The notes below the pieces were generated by a model. It was given only the letters and a program-made list of their open reading frames with translations. It did not search any database and was not told the origin of the DNA. The position numbers and the translations under genes were made by a program. From positions 11,613 through 75,612 of the forward strand of contig JBGARJ010000026.1 of the NCBI GenBank assembly GCA_044230315.1: 64,000 bases of DNA, in the 5' to 3' direction. The stretch comes from M3007 sp044230315 (GTDB lineage Bacteria; Bacteroidota; Bacteroidia; Chitinophagales; Saprospiraceae). Shown here in pieces: positions 42,403 through 52,131 of the stretch. The first letter of the stretch is position 1, and each line of letters begins with the position of its first letter.

Positions 42403-44190
42403 TCACTCGTCCAGTTTCAAATCGAATCGTTGCAACAAATCATTGACCAGAGGGTTCAATTCGCGCATTTTATCCAGCTTTTCTTTGGTCGTGAGTGGCT
42501 TTTTGGGTTGGGCGGCCGCTTGCATTTCGGCCGCCTTAGCCTCATCGATTTCGATCCGGATTTTAAGCGCTGAGTCGTGGAGCCGGGCGCGCAGGGCGTC
42601 GAGCAGGCGGGTGAATTCTTCCTGGATCAGGCTCCGGTGCACGCTGAGTCCGACGGTTGCCACCAGGGTTTTGTCGTCGAGGCGCAGATCGGCGCCGGTC
42701 ATGGCCTGTCGAAGCGTCGGAGAAGGGTGCAGTTCGGCAAAAGCCACCCATTCGGCCTGGGCATTTTCCAACGACAGTCGGCTTTCGCGTGCGGCTTTTT
42801 CCGCTTCTTCCACGGCCACAGCTTCTTCGAAATCTTCGAGCCGCAGCGATACTTTGTCGGCCCGCTTCAAGCCCAACCGCAGTTCGGTTTTGAGGCTGGC
42901 CATGGCTTCCTGGCTGAGTTCGGCGGCGTTGGATTCGGCGACGGCTGCCGGGCGTTGCGGGCTTGGCGGCAGTAGAGCGGGCACTTCGGTAGGTTGGGCG
43001 TTGCTGGCGCCAGGGCCGCTGGGCTTGGCCACCGGGCTACTGTTGCCGGGCGTTACGTTAGAAGTTTTTTTTTCCGGAATTCCTGCTGCGGAAACGGCCC
43101 GGTTGAGGTAACACATTTTCAGCAGGGCCATCTCGACGTGCAGGCGTTTGTAGCGCGCCATTTTGAAATGCACATCGCATTCGTTGGCGATATTCAGCGC
43201 TGAAAGCAGGAACGAGGCCGGCGCCAAAGCAGCCTGCCGCCGGTAGCGCTCGCGCAGGCTGTCGCCTACTTCGAGGAGGACCAGGGTGGCCTCGTCTTTG
43301 CACACCAGGATGTTGCGCAGGTGCTCGGCCAGGCCGGTCAAAAATACTTCGGGCTCGAAACCCTTGCGCAGGATCTGGTCGAACAGGTTCAGCACGGCCG
43401 GTGCGTCTTCGGCGAGCAGTGCATCGGTGAGTTGGAAATAGTAATCGTAATCGAGGACGTTCAGGTTTTCGATGACATCCTCGTAGCGGATCTTTTTATT
43501 GGCAAAACTGGTGATGCGGTCGAATATGGACAGGGCATCGCGCAGGGCGCCGTCGGCTTTTTGGGCGATGATGTGCAGCGCATCCTCTTCGGCTTCGATG
43601 CCTTCTTTTTCACAGATCTGTTTGAGATGCAGTACCATATCGGCTATCCCGATGCGCCGGAAGTCGAAGATCTGGCAACGCGACAAAATGGTGGGGATGA
43701 TCTTGTGTTTTTCGGTGGTAGCCAGGATGAAAATGGCGTAGGGCGGCGGTTCTTCCAGGGTTTTCAGGAAGGCATTGAACGCGCCTTGCGAGAGCATGTG
43801 CACCTCGTCGATGATGTACACCTTGTATTTGCCGCGTTGCGGCGGTACGCGCACCTGATCGACGAGCGCCCGGATGTGGTCGACACCATTGTTGGAAGCG
43901 GCGTCGAGTTCGAAGATATTCCAGGAGGCGTCGTCATTGAAGGCTTTGCAGGAGCTACAGGTATTGCAGGCTTCGTGGTCTTTGGTGAGGTTTTCGCAGT
44001 TCAGGATTTTAGCCAGGATACGCGCGCAGGTGGTTTTGCCCACGCCACGCGGCCCGGTGAACAGGAACGCATGCGCCACATGGTCGGTGGCCAGGGCGTT
44101 TTTCAAGGTCAGGGCGACGTGCTGCTGGCCCACTACGTCCTCGAAACGTTGCGGGCGGTACTTGCGGGCAGAAACGATAAATTGGCTCAT
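42403..44190 (-). CDS. dnaX: DNA polymerase III subunit gamma/tau
   Basis: 595 residues. Clamp-loader ATPase. Walker A GPRGVGKTT (about 43-51), zinc-binding CENLTKDHEACNTCSSC (about 66-82), Walker B-like IDEVHMLS (about 128) and the SRCQ arginine finger (about 172) are seen. An Ala/Pro/Ser-rich linker starts near 375, and a C-terminal domain ends with basic helices. A -7 box sits 7 nt from the ATG, so translation may be leaderless. The delta' subunit gene is at 6803-7903. Confidence 0.95.
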   Translation of the reverse strand: MSQFIVSARKYRPQRFEDVVGQQHVALTLKNALATDHVAHAFLFTGPRGVGKTTCARILAKILNCENLTKDHEACNTCSSCKAFNDDASWNIFELDAASNNGVDHIRALVDQVRVPPQRGKYKVYIIDEVHMLSQGAFNAFLKTLEEPPPYAIFILATTEKHKIIPTILSRCQIFDFRRIGIADMVLHLKQICEKEGIEAEEDALHIIAQKADGALRDALSIFDRITSFANKKIRYEDVIENLNVLDYDYYFQLTDALLAEDAPAVLNLFDQILRKGFEPEVFLTGLAEHLRNILVCKDEATLVLLEVGDSLRERYRRQAALAPASFLLSALNIANECDVHFKMARYKRLHVEMALLKMCYLNRAVSAAGIPEKKTSNVTPGNSSPVAKPSGPGASNAQPTEVPALLPPSPQRPAAVAESNAAELSQEAMASLKTELRLGLKRADKVSLRLEDFEEAVAVEEAEKAARESRLSLENAQAEWVAFAELHPSPTLRQAMTGADLRLDDKTLVATVGLSVHRSLIQEEFTRLLDALRARLHDSALKIRIEIDEAKAAEMQAAAQPKKPLTTKEKLDKMRELNPLVNDLLQRFDLKLDE

Positions 44191-44196
44191 GCCTTG

Positions 44197-44204
44197 CAAA
44201 AGTA
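44197..44204 (-). promoter_or_regulatory. -7 box for dnaX, almost touching the start codon
   Basis: TACTTTTG on the minus strand, 6 nt from the ATG at 44190. The transcript would have a leader of only a few bases. Confidence 0.6.
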
Positions 44205-44334
44205 CGATTGTTCGGCGGACTGTGCAGGGCGAAACCGGGTGAATTTATCCACAAACGGCGGCTGCGCGTCTGTTTGCGGTTAAGGCTTGAAAAACAGCGT
44301 GTTTTGAAATTGCCCCGGGTTTGGCCCTGCAACG

Positions 44335-46674
44335 TTAATTCAAAAAATAAATCACAGACAGGTTAGTTTCGGAAAACCGACCCGGGAAACTGGTCACGGG
44401 GAGTAGCGCAAACGAATTATCCGGTCCAAAGACGTGCTCAAACCGGATCTGGCTCAGAGGGGTAAAAAACCATTGCAGTCCCAGGATGATTTCGCCCTGT
44501 AGGTTGCGGTCGTACGCCGGCAGCGGAATGTTTACGGGAGTGAGTTCGCCGCTGGATTGCAGTTCCACGGCTTCGCGGCCGTAGCGCTGGCTGCCCGTCA
44601 GATTGATCATGCCAAACAGGCGAAATTGTTTGACCGGATACCAGTTGACGCCAAACCGGCCCTGGCCGAACATGGAAGTGTAGCGCTCAAACACCCATTG
44701 CCCGGGTACGGTGAGCAGGGCCAAGGTTTGGAAATAACCCTGCCAAACGGTACCGGCTTCGAGGCTGATCCGGGAACCGGGCACCCAGGTCGCCCCCACC
44801 GATGCCTGCCCGCCGGGATATTCGCCTTTGAGCGAAGTGGTACCAAACAGACTGCAATTCCAGATGAGCCGCTTGCGACTGTCGGCCGTAAATTGGAATG
44901 CCCCGCTGATTATCGGCGCCACTTCCTGGTCGATGTACGCGCCGCCAATGCCATAGCGCTTCAGGGAGGTGTAGGGCCTTGCCGACATCGAGAGGTAATA
45001 CCGTCGGAAATGTCCATCCAACCCCGAAAAATCGGCGTTCAGATTCCAGTTATTCCGATAGGCCGGGGTTAGTCGCCAAACCACGTCGACCCCCGCGGCG
45101 GCCGTGATATTTTGAAATATCCAATACGGCCTGAAATCGCGGTAGTTGAGGTAGGCTTGTGAACTGGAGAATTGGGGCGCCGCCGGCTCGTTATCCGGCT
45201 GTGCAAGGGTCCGGTATCCCTGGTTGTGCGACAACGACCAGCCCCAGCGGTGGTTGATCCGGGCGATCGAGCAGTTGTACCGGTATCCGCTGTACGTATT
45301 GGTGTCTAGCTTCGTGTACTGGTACAGGGTACTGCCGGCCAGTTCATAGGTATTGGAAGCATCGCGCAACCGCAACCGGAGTTGAGGGCGCGCCGACGCT
45401 ACCCCGGGCCCTGCCAGGGTACTGCCGTTCGAAATATGCACAAAACTATTGTTGGGCAGCACGTATTCGGCGGCGAGGAAGTTGTAATCGGACACTGCCT
45501 GAAGGGTCTCTTTGCGCACTTCCTGTTTATCCGGGTTGACGACTTCCTGCCCGACCGGCCCCAATAAGGCGTTGTACACCCCGAAGCGCCAGTTCCCCTT
45601 GGTTCGGGCGCTCAATTTGGTCGCTTGCAGCAATTTGGACGAGGTAAATTTCAGGATCAGCTCCCCGGTATCCACGGGTGCGCGCCAGGCAAACAGTCCG
45701 CCGTAGAGCTGCGGCGCATAGCTGATTCCGCCGTTTTTCTCAAACAAATCGCGCTCTTCCTCCAGCAGTTGCCGGGGCTCGGGGAGTTCAACATCTCCGC
45801 TGATTTCCGTCCGGATTGGTTGCAGGATCGAGCCCCAGTCTATTTCGAGTTGCCGGGCCGGCAGCAGCGTAAAATCGAGCGTGGCACTTTCATTCAGGCC
45901 GATCCGGGCATCGGCGCCGATCGATTGCACCAGCGAGGGATTGCCAAACGGGCCGGTTTCCACGTTAAACTTCGTGTTGGAATGCAGCGCCAGCGAACGG
46001 CGCCGCGCCTGGTGCAGGTCGTGTAAACCCGTGATAGCGCCGAATTGCAGCACGGCATCGCCGACAAGCGGGTTTTGGGGGCTCCACGTGGATAGCTCGC
46101 CGCTGCTGCGATCGAAACGAACGCATTGCAAGCCCCAGGTTTGATCCTGCCGGCGCGGAAAGCGCAACGCCGTGAATGGGATGCGGATTTCCAAACTCCA
46201 GCCATCGGATTGATCGGTTACCGCGCTTTGCCAGGCGGCGTCCCAGTTGGCGCCCAATTGCCGGGCATCCGATTGAACGCCTGCGGCAGTAACGGTGAAA
46301 TCGAACGAGAGCTGATCGTCGTTCCAGGTATCGAGCCGGACCTGGAACCAGTCGCCGGTAAGTGCCCCGTCGCGCAGGCCCTGGTCACGGCGGATACTGG
46401 TCGCTTCAGGGTCATGGCAATAAGCGGCTATCCATAGTGCATCATCGGTATAAAACAGCCGAACCGTGGTACTGCATAGGGGCGACCGACCAAAAACCGG
46501 TGTGGATGTAATAAATGCTTCCAGCGGAGGCAAGCCTTGCCAGCAGGTATCCGTGAGTTGGCCGTCGAGGGTAGGGACGGTAGATTGCCGGTTGATTTCA
46601 ACGGTGCGGGCATGCTGCGCAAAAAGCGGGCTAAGACTCGCCACGAACAGGGCCGTCAGGGTACATTTTTGCAT
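44335..46674 (-). CDS. DUF5916 outer-membrane-like protein with N-terminal carbohydrate-binding fold
   Basis: 779 residues. Signal peptide 1-19 (ends LFAQ). The N-terminal ~220 residues resemble a CBM9/DOMON-like sandwich (VPTLDGQLTDTCWQGLPPL, then WSLEIRIPFTALRFP). The rest matches DUF5916, a beta-rich part with alternating aromatic strands that looks like an outer-membrane barrel (for example VGATWVPGSRISLEAG) and a C-terminal aromatic residue pattern (SETNLSVIYFLN). Role unknown; DUF5916 proteins are common in Bacteroidota. The upstream spacer holds a short palindromic repeat. Confidence 0.85.
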   Translation of the reverse strand: MQKCTLTALFVASLSPLFAQHARTVEINRQSTVPTLDGQLTDTCWQGLPPLEAFITSTPVFGRSPLCSTTVRLFYTDDALWIAAYCHDPEATSIRRDQGLRDGALTGDWFQVRLDTWNDDQLSFDFTVTAAGVQSDARQLGANWDAAWQSAVTDQSDGWSLEIRIPFTALRFPRRQDQTWGLQCVRFDRSSGELSTWSPQNPLVGDAVLQFGAITGLHDLHQARRRSLALHSNTKFNVETGPFGNPSLVQSIGADARIGLNESATLDFTLLPARQLEIDWGSILQPIRTEISGDVELPEPRQLLEEERDLFEKNGGISYAPQLYGGLFAWRAPVDTGELILKFTSSKLLQATKLSARTKGNWRFGVYNALLGPVGQEVVNPDKQEVRKETLQAVSDYNFLAAEYVLPNNSFVHISNGSTLAGPGVASARPQLRLRLRDASNTYELAGSTLYQYTKLDTNTYSGYRYNCSIARINHRWGWSLSHNQGYRTLAQPDNEPAAPQFSSSQAYLNYRDFRPYWIFQNITAAAGVDVVWRLTPAYRNNWNLNADFSGLDGHFRRYYLSMSARPYTSLKRYGIGGAYIDQEVAPIISGAFQFTADSRKRLIWNCSLFGTTSLKGEYPGGQASVGATWVPGSRISLEAGTVWQGYFQTLALLTVPGQWVFERYTSMFGQGRFGVNWYPVKQFRLFGMINLTGSQRYGREAVELQSSGELTPVNIPLPAYDRNLQGEIILGLQWFFTPLSQIRFEHVFGPDNSFALLPVTSFPGRFSETNLSVIYFLN

Positions 46675-46717
46675 AGGGTTACAGGCTTAGGCTTTACAAT
46701 GGTTATTTTTCAGACGG

Positions 46718-46760
46718 TTGATATGGTTGGAATTTCATTACTGGACTCCAACCCTGTTCT
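46718..46760. repeat. Short palindromic repeat upstream of the DUF5916 gene
   Basis: About 43 bp: TATGGTTGGAATTTCATTAC at the left and CTCCAACCCTGTTCT at the right. It matches the left 30 bp of the full element followed by its right terminus. Confidence 0.55.
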
Positions 46761-46877
46761 TGTAACGTACCCCGGTAGCCGGAACGTTGATTCACTAACA
46801 AAATTTTAACGCTGAGCAGGCGTGTGGCTGCTGGCCGGGCAGGAGCCGGACGCTCGTTCATTTCAGCCTCCCGAACG

Positions 46878-47288
46878 TTAGGGTTGCGAATGCAGGTTTA
46901 CCGTAGTTGAGGTCATGGTGCCGTCGTGGTCCAATTGTGCAAACACTTCCAGCACCAGATCGGCGTTACCCGGAACATTGTTGGACCAGGCCTCATCAAT
47001 ATGGAGCGACTGGCCGTGCGTGTGCAGGGATTTTTCATAAAGCACAGAGCCATCGGCTTTCTTACGGATTTCGATTGCCCAACCGTGCAGGTATTCTTTC
47101 CCCGTGAGGACAGCCTTAATGGACACCGTTTCACCCAAATGAACGAGCTGGCCTTCCAAGGGTGAGCTGATCGCAAAGCTGGCCTCGTTGACTGGTACGC
47201 TTTCTCTGGTGCAGGACTGGTAGGAGGTGACACCGAGCAGGACCAGCAGGATTGTTGAAAAGCCGGAGAGATATTTGAGCATAGTCAT
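46878..47288 (-). CDS. Small putative lipoprotein
   Basis: 136 residues, family not recognised with certainty. A hydrophobic N-terminus (about 3-22, YLSGFSTILLVLLGVTSY) is followed by QSC, a weak lipobox, so it may be a periplasmic lipoprotein. The mature part (FAISSPLEGQLVHLGETVSI, AIEIRKKADGSVLYEKSLHT) has the repeating beta-strand character of an Ig-like domain and ends in conserved His-rich turns. Start alternatives are ATG 47288 or 47282; 47288 is used. Confidence 0.7.
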   Translation of the reverse strand: MTMLKYLSGFSTILLVLLGVTSYQSCTRESVPVNEASFAISSPLEGQLVHLGETVSIKAVLTGKEYLHGWAIEIRKKADGSVLYEKSLHTHGQSLHIDEAWSNNVPGNADLVLEVFAQLDHDGTMTSTTVNLHSQP

Positions 47289-47374
47289 GTTTGTTTTGAC
47301 AGGTATTTTGACCAAAGGTATTGTCGCGAGCATGACTGGTAAAGATCATATCTTTCAACCTTTTATGGTACTGC

Positions 47375-47968
47375 ATGATAGCAAATGTCTTGCTCGTTTT
47401 TATCAAAAACCCGCGTTTAGGCGCGGTAAAAACCCGGATTGCGCGCACATTGGGCGATTCGGAAGCGCTGCGTATATACCTTATGTTGCTCCGCAAAACC
47501 CGGGCTGTCGCATTGGATACAGCCGTTGAACGGTGGTTGTTTTATTCCGATGCTGTTGTCGTCGATGATGACTGGCCTGAAACCGGATTCCGGAAGTTTG
47601 TACAATCGGGCGACGATCTCGGCAGCCGGATGGAAGACGCGTTTCGTCGGGCGTTTGCTGCCGGCGCCGGCCGGGTCGTGATCATTGGCAGCGACTGCCC
47701 GGCCTTGAGTGCTGCGGTATTGGACGATGCCTTCCGGCAGCTGGATTCGTTCGATTTTGTACTCGGCCCGGCTTCGGATGGCGGGTATTATTTGCTGGGA
47801 ATGAGAAGCCTGGAGACTGCTGTGTTTCAGGAGATTGCCTGGAGTACGGCATCGGTACGGGAACAAACGGTAGCAGCGATGGAGGGACTTGGAAAAACCT
47901 GTTTTCTGCTGCCCGAATTGTCGGATGTGGATACGGAGGAAGATTGGGCGCGGTGGAATGGGGTGTAA
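47375..47968 (+). CDS. TIGR04282-family glycosyltransferase (arsenosugar-type, DUF2064)
   Basis: 197 residues, A-type glycosyltransferase-like fold. Motifs: FIKNPRLGAVKTRIARTLG (nucleotide-binding start), GDDLGSRMEDAF, IIGSDCPAL (DxD-like position), LGPASDGGYYLLGM and DVDTEEDW. Members of this group have been tied to arsenosugar synthesis in some organisms; whether that applies here is not shown, and no ars genes are adjacent. Convergent with the ABC permease. Confidence 0.88.
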   Translation: MIANVLLVFIKNPRLGAVKTRIARTLGDSEALRIYLMLLRKTRAVALDTAVERWLFYSDAVVVDDDWPETGFRKFVQSGDDLGSRMEDAFRRAFAAGAGRVVIIGSDCPALSAAVLDDAFRQLDSFDFVLGPASDGGYYLLGMRSLETAVFQEIAWSTASVREQTVAAMEGLGKTCFLLPELSDVDTEEDWARWNGV

Positions 47969-47973
47969 AAGGT

Positions 47974-48070
47974 ACTGGACAGGGTCAACAGGGGCTCCAT
48001 GATCTTTAGCCCTTCCTTGCCAGGCAATCGAAGCCCCTTCAATTGTGTTGATCCTGTCCAGTCCAATTTT
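47974..48070. terminator. Long inverted repeat between convergent genes
   Basis: ACTGGACAGGGTCAACA (47974-47990) pairs with TGTTGATCCTGTCCAGT (48046-48062) with one mismatch; AGGGGCT (47990-47996) and AGCCCCT (48031-48038) extend the stem. A T run follows (48066-48071). Bidirectional terminator likely. Confidence 0.7.
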
Positions 48071-48080
48071 TGAAACGACC

Positions 48081-49403
48081 TTATTGGTAAAACAACCAGC
48101 GGCCGATTTCCTTAAAGGTTACTTTTTTGCCGTACAGCAATATGCCTACCCGGTAGATGCGCCCCGCCAGCCACACGAAGAAGAAGGCCGCGGCGATCAC
48201 CAGGATGAGCGAGAGCGCTACCTGCCAGATGGGCGGGCTGAAGGCCATTCGGAATGGCATGACAATGGGAGAAAACAACGGGAACATAGAAGCAAATACC
48301 ATCAGACCGCTGTCGGGGTTGCGGATACCCACGAAGGCAACGATGTAGAAGGCCAAAATGATGGGTATGGTAACCGGTAATACCAGCGCCTGCCCTTCGC
48401 CGTAATCGTCGCCCATAGCCGAGCCGATCGCTGCGAACAACGAGGAGTAAATGAAGTAGCCCCCCAGGAAAAAGATAATAAATGACCCGACCAGGAGGGT
48501 CCAGTTTTGCCGGCCGAGTTCGGAAAAGATGCGAAAAGCCTCTCCCTGGGCCATTTCGGGATCGATGGTCGCCTGACCAGCCGCAGCCATAGGCGGTTGC
48601 ATTTGCTGGGGGTCTACATCGACCAAAAAGGGTAGCAAAAACATGACCGCGCCGCTCAGGATGATCCAGGCGATGACTTGTGTGAGCCCGACGGCTCCGG
48701 CGCCGATGATCTTGCCGAGCATGAGTTCGAAGGGGCGTACGCTCGACATCATGACTTCCACGATCCGGTTGGTCTTTTCTTCCATGACGGAGCGCATCAC
48801 CATTTGGCCGTACATCATCACCATGAAAAACATGATAAACGCCATGATACCCCCAATGGCCAGGCCGACGCCGATGGTGTATTTGCTCTCATCTTCGCCC
48901 TTATCGGTAATGTTTTCCGGATCGATGGATACCGCGGTTTCCAGGTTTTCGAGGCTGGCCCGGTCGAGGTGCAGGGAGTCGATCTTAAAATCGCGCACCT
49001 TGCCGGCAATGCGGTGTTCGATCAGGTCGCGCTTCTCCGGGGCTATTTTTTTATCCGAGTAGTAGAAAATGGTCAGGTCTTTTTGTTTCAGGTTGGCCAG
49101 GACGGGTATTCGCAACACCCCGTCGTACTGGCCGTCGGTGACCGCCGTTTTGAGTTGATCCAGGGTCTTGTCGTTTACTGGCACGTAACGCACCCCTTTT
49201 TCATCGGGGATCGTGCCGACAATTTTGGCTTCGTCGAGCACGGCAACTTTCATTTCGCCACCGCCCTGGTATTTCGTGAGGCCAACGATGACCAGAAAAT
49301 AGACCAGCAGTCCCACCGGCGCCAGAAGGGTTCCGATGATAAACGATTTCTTGCGAACGCGGGTCAGGTATTCGCGGCGAATGATGAGTTTTAATTTATG
49401 CAT
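48081..49403 (-). CDS. ABC-2 type transporter permease (NatB-like)
   Basis: 440 residues. An N-terminal membrane helix (about 20-42) is followed by a large extracytoplasmic segment (about 50-180), then five or six helices from about 185 to 430. The FIMFFMVMMYGQMVMRSVMEE segment (first part of about 190-205) and EKTNRIVEVMMSS motif are characteristic of NatB-type Na+/drug exporters. It is preceded by the ATPase gene at 49454-50353, 50 bp away, and both form one exporter. Substrate unknown. Confidence 0.9.
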   Translation of the reverse strand: MHKLKLIIRREYLTRVRKKSFIIGTLLAPVGLLVYFLVIVGLTKYQGGGEMKVAVLDEAKIVGTIPDEKGVRYVPVNDKTLDQLKTAVTDGQYDGVLRIPVLANLKQKDLTIFYYSDKKIAPEKRDLIEHRIAGKVRDFKIDSLHLDRASLENLETAVSIDPENITDKGEDESKYTIGVGLAIGGIMAFIMFFMVMMYGQMVMRSVMEEKTNRIVEVMMSSVRPFELMLGKIIGAGAVGLTQVIAWIILSGAVMFLLPFLVDVDPQQMQPPMAAAGQATIDPEMAQGEAFRIFSELGRQNWTLLVGSFIIFFLGGYFIYSSLFAAIGSAMGDDYGEGQALVLPVTIPIILAFYIVAFVGIRNPDSGLMVFASMFPLFSPIVMPFRMAFSPPIWQVALSLILVIAAAFFFVWLAGRIYRVGILLYGKKVTFKEIGRWLFYQ

Positions 49404-49453
49404 AAGACAATTGGGTTAGCAGTGAACACGGATTGGGGAGGTGGCTGTGGCGC

Positions 49454-50353
49454 TTACGCCTGGGTTTCGCCGACCCGGCGGATAAAAATCTCGTTGAAGG
49501 TGGGGAGGATCTCTTCGAATTTGGTGATGCGCACGTTGTGTTGGAGCAGATATCCCAGCAGGTCATTGCTGCGGCTGTCGTCTTCGAGTTGCACCGTGAC
49601 TGCGCCGTCGGGGCGGCTGGCCACCTGGAATTTCTGGTCAAAATCGTCCGGCAATTTGCTGGATGTTTCGATCCGGAACAGGTTCTGTTTAAACTCGTTC
49701 TTGATCGCCTGTACCTCGCCGTACAGCACATTTTTGCCCCGGTTGATCAGTACGATATGGTCGCACATCTCCTCGACCTGTTCCATCCGGTGTGTGCTGA
49801 AGATGATACTTGTGCCGGCGGCGTTGAGTTGGCGGATCTCGTCTTTGATCAGCGTGGTATTGATGGGATCGAGCCCGCTGAAGGGCTCGTCGAGGATCAG
49901 CAGTTTGGGCTTGTGCACCACGGTGGTGATAAACTGGATTTTTTGCTGCATGCCTTTGGAGAGTTCCTCCACTTTTTTGTTCCACCAATCCATGATCTCA
50001 AACTTGGTGAACCAGTGCTTGATCTCTTTTCTGGCTTCGGCCTCCGACAGGCCCTTGAGTTGTGCGAGGTAGAGCAGGTGTTCGCCCACCTTCATTTTTT
50101 TGTACAAACCGCGTTCTTCGGGCATGTAGCCGATCTGTTCGGGCGTGCGCTCGTTGATCTTTTCGCCATCGAGGCGGATCGTGCCTTCGTCGGGGCCGGT
50201 GATGGTGGTGATCATCCGGATCAGGGAGGTTTTGCCGGCGCCATTGGGCCCCAACAATCCGAATACGCTGCCTTTTGGCACATCGAACGTCACGTGATCG
50301 ACAGCCGTGTATTTGTCATACCGTTTGACCACATCTTGAATAGATAGAATCAT
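49454..50353 (-). CDS. ABC transporter ATP-binding protein (NatA-like)
   Basis: 299 residues. Walker A GPNGAGKTS (about 37-45), Q-loop YMPEERGLYKK (about 86), signature LSKGMQQKIQF (about 135), Walker B LLILDEPFSGLDP (about 157) and the H-loop STHRM are intact. The C-terminal ~90 residues form the DUF4162-like domain of NatA/DrrA exporters. Start at ATG 50353; an upstream in-frame ATG at 50392 has no support. Cognate permease follows. Confidence 0.93.
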   Translation of the reverse strand: MILSIQDVVKRYDKYTAVDHVTFDVPKGSVFGLLGPNGAGKTSLIRMITTITGPDEGTIRLDGEKINERTPEQIGYMPEERGLYKKMKVGEHLLYLAQLKGLSEAEARKEIKHWFTKFEIMDWWNKKVEELSKGMQQKIQFITTVVHKPKLLILDEPFSGLDPINTTLIKDEIRQLNAAGTSIIFSTHRMEQVEEMCDHIVLINRGKNVLYGEVQAIKNEFKQNLFRIETSSKLPDDFDQKFQVASRPDGAVTVQLEDDSRSNDLLGYLLQHNVRITKFEEILPTFNEIFIRRVGETQA

Positions 50354-50502
50354 GATTGGGTTCTTTTCGTTTAGCGGCCGGCAATTTCGCAACGATTACA
50401 TGGGAAACTTTGCTTTAATCGGCGAAACGTCAAAAAAACTACTTTTCCAGGGCTAAAAATTCGCCTAACGGCAGGAACCGCTGCGCAACGTCGGCCGATC
50501 CG

Positions 50503-50510
50503 TACCTTTG
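50503..50510 (+). promoter_or_regulatory. -7 box for the aldehyde dehydrogenase
   Basis: TACCTTTG on the plus strand, a perfect TAnnTTTG match, 23 nt before the ATG at 50534. Confidence 0.6.
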
Positions 50511-50533
50511 CCGCCAAAAGACGGCGCCCGATC

Positions 50534-51973
50534 ATGGTTATCCTTCAAAATTACATCAACGGCCAATTTGTTCCGCCTGCCGGCGGGCAATACCTCGACA
50601 ATGTGAACCCCGCCACCGGGGAAGTGTACGGCAAAATCCCCGACTCCGGACCGGAGGATGTGGAGGCCGCCGTGCAGGCCGCTGCGGCTGCCTTTCCCGC
50701 CTGGGCGGCCATGCCGCCGGAGCAACGCCATGATATCCTGCGCGCTATCAGCGACGGCATAATGGCCAACCTCGACCGGCTGGCCGAAGCCGAAAGCCTC
50801 GATTCGGGCAAAACCATCGCCACGGCCCGCAGCGTCGATATTCCCCGTGCGGCGCTGAATTTCAAGTTTTTTGCCACGGCCTTGCTGCATTTTGCGTCTG
50901 AAAGCCACCACATGCCGGGCGCCCTGAGTTATACCCTCCGCCAACCGCTGGGCGTGGTAGGCGGCATTTCGCCCTGGAACCTGCCCTTGTATTTGTTTAC
51001 CTGGAAAGTAGCGCCCGCCCTGGCCGCGGGAAACTGCGTGATCGGCAAACCCTCCGAAGTGACGCCGTATACCGCTTATTTGCTGGGCGAAATCTGCACA
51101 GCCGCCGGCCTCCCGCCCGGTGTGTTCAACATCGTACACGGCCTGGGGCCCCGCGCCGGCGAGGCCATCGTGCGGCACCCGCAGGTAAAAGCCGTATCGT
51201 TTACCGGCAGCACCCGGGCCGGGGCCGAGATCGCACGCATCGCCGCGCCGATGTTCAAAAAACTCTCGCTCGAACTCGGCGGTAAAAACCCCAACCTGAT
51301 CTTCGCCGACTGTGACTATGACCTGATGCTGGAGACCACGCTCCGCTCCTCGTTCAACAACCAGGGGCAAATTTGCCTGTGCGGATCGCGGATCTACGTG
51401 GAGCGCCCGCTGTACGAAAAATTTAAAACCGATTTTGTATCGGCCGTAAAAGCCATGCGGGTGGGCGATCCCGCCGACCCCGCCAGCCGCCTGGGCGCGG
51501 TGGTATCGAACATGCATTTCGACAAAGTCCTGTCGTACATCGAACTGGCAAAGCAAGAAGGCGGGACCATCCTGTGCGGCGGTCATGCGCTGAACTTGCC
51601 CGGGCGGCTCGCCGGCGGCTGGTATATCGCGCCCACGGTGATCGAAGGCCTGCCGCTGGAGTGCCGCACCAACCAGGAGGAGATTTTCGGCCCCGTCGTC
51701 ACGCTCCAGCCGTTCGATACCGACGATGAAGCGCTGGCCCTGGCCAACGGCGTGCCTTACGGCCTCAGCAGCACGCTCTGGACCAACAACCTGCGCCGCA
51801 CACAGCGCTTCGCCGCCGAACTCCAGGCGGGTATCGTTTGGGTCAATTGCTGGCTGTTGCGCGATTTGCGGACGCCGTTTGGCGGGGTGAAGCAGTCGGG
51901 TGTGGGCCGCGAAGGCGGCTGGGAAGCCATGCGGTTTTTTACGGAGACAAAAAATGTGACGCTGGCCGGGTGA
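50534..51973 (+). CDS. Aldehyde dehydrogenase (aminomuconate/hydroxymuconate semialdehyde type)
   Basis: 479 residues. NAD-dependent aldehyde oxidation. Conserved sites: SPWNLPLYLFTWKVAPALA, KPSEVTPYTA, SFTGSTRAGAEI, LELGGKNPNLIF (catalytic Glu) and NNQGQICLCGSRIYV (catalytic Cys). The last motif and overall sequence resemble 2-aminomuconic and 2-hydroxymuconic semialdehyde dehydrogenases (ALDH8-like), which act in tryptophan/kynurenine or aromatic ring-cleavage pathways; no such pathway gene is adjacent, so the substrate is inferred only. Confidence 0.88.
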   Translation: MVILQNYINGQFVPPAGGQYLDNVNPATGEVYGKIPDSGPEDVEAAVQAAAAAFPAWAAMPPEQRHDILRAISDGIMANLDRLAEAESLDSGKTIATARSVDIPRAALNFKFFATALLHFASESHHMPGALSYTLRQPLGVVGGISPWNLPLYLFTWKVAPALAAGNCVIGKPSEVTPYTAYLLGEICTAAGLPPGVFNIVHGLGPRAGEAIVRHPQVKAVSFTGSTRAGAEIARIAAPMFKKLSLELGGKNPNLIFADCDYDLMLETTLRSSFNNQGQICLCGSRIYVERPLYEKFKTDFVSAVKAMRVGDPADPASRLGAVVSNMHFDKVLSYIELAKQEGGTILCGGHALNLPGRLAGGWYIAPTVIEGLPLECRTNQEEIFGPVVTLQPFDTDDEALALANGVPYGLSSTLWTNNLRRTQRFAAELQAGIVWVNCWLLRDLRTPFGGVKQSGVGREGGWEAMRFFTETKNVTLAG

Positions 51974-52131
51974 AGGAGAAAGGGGGTATTGGTGTAGAAA
52001 TTTCAAAGACGCAACGGCTGAGCCGATCCGGCGGCTGGCATTTACCGGACGCCAAAATTTCGGTTGACCCCCGGGTCCGGTGTGCTCCGGGTGGGGCATT
52101 TCCTGCCACCGCAACCCTCCGCTGCAACGTA

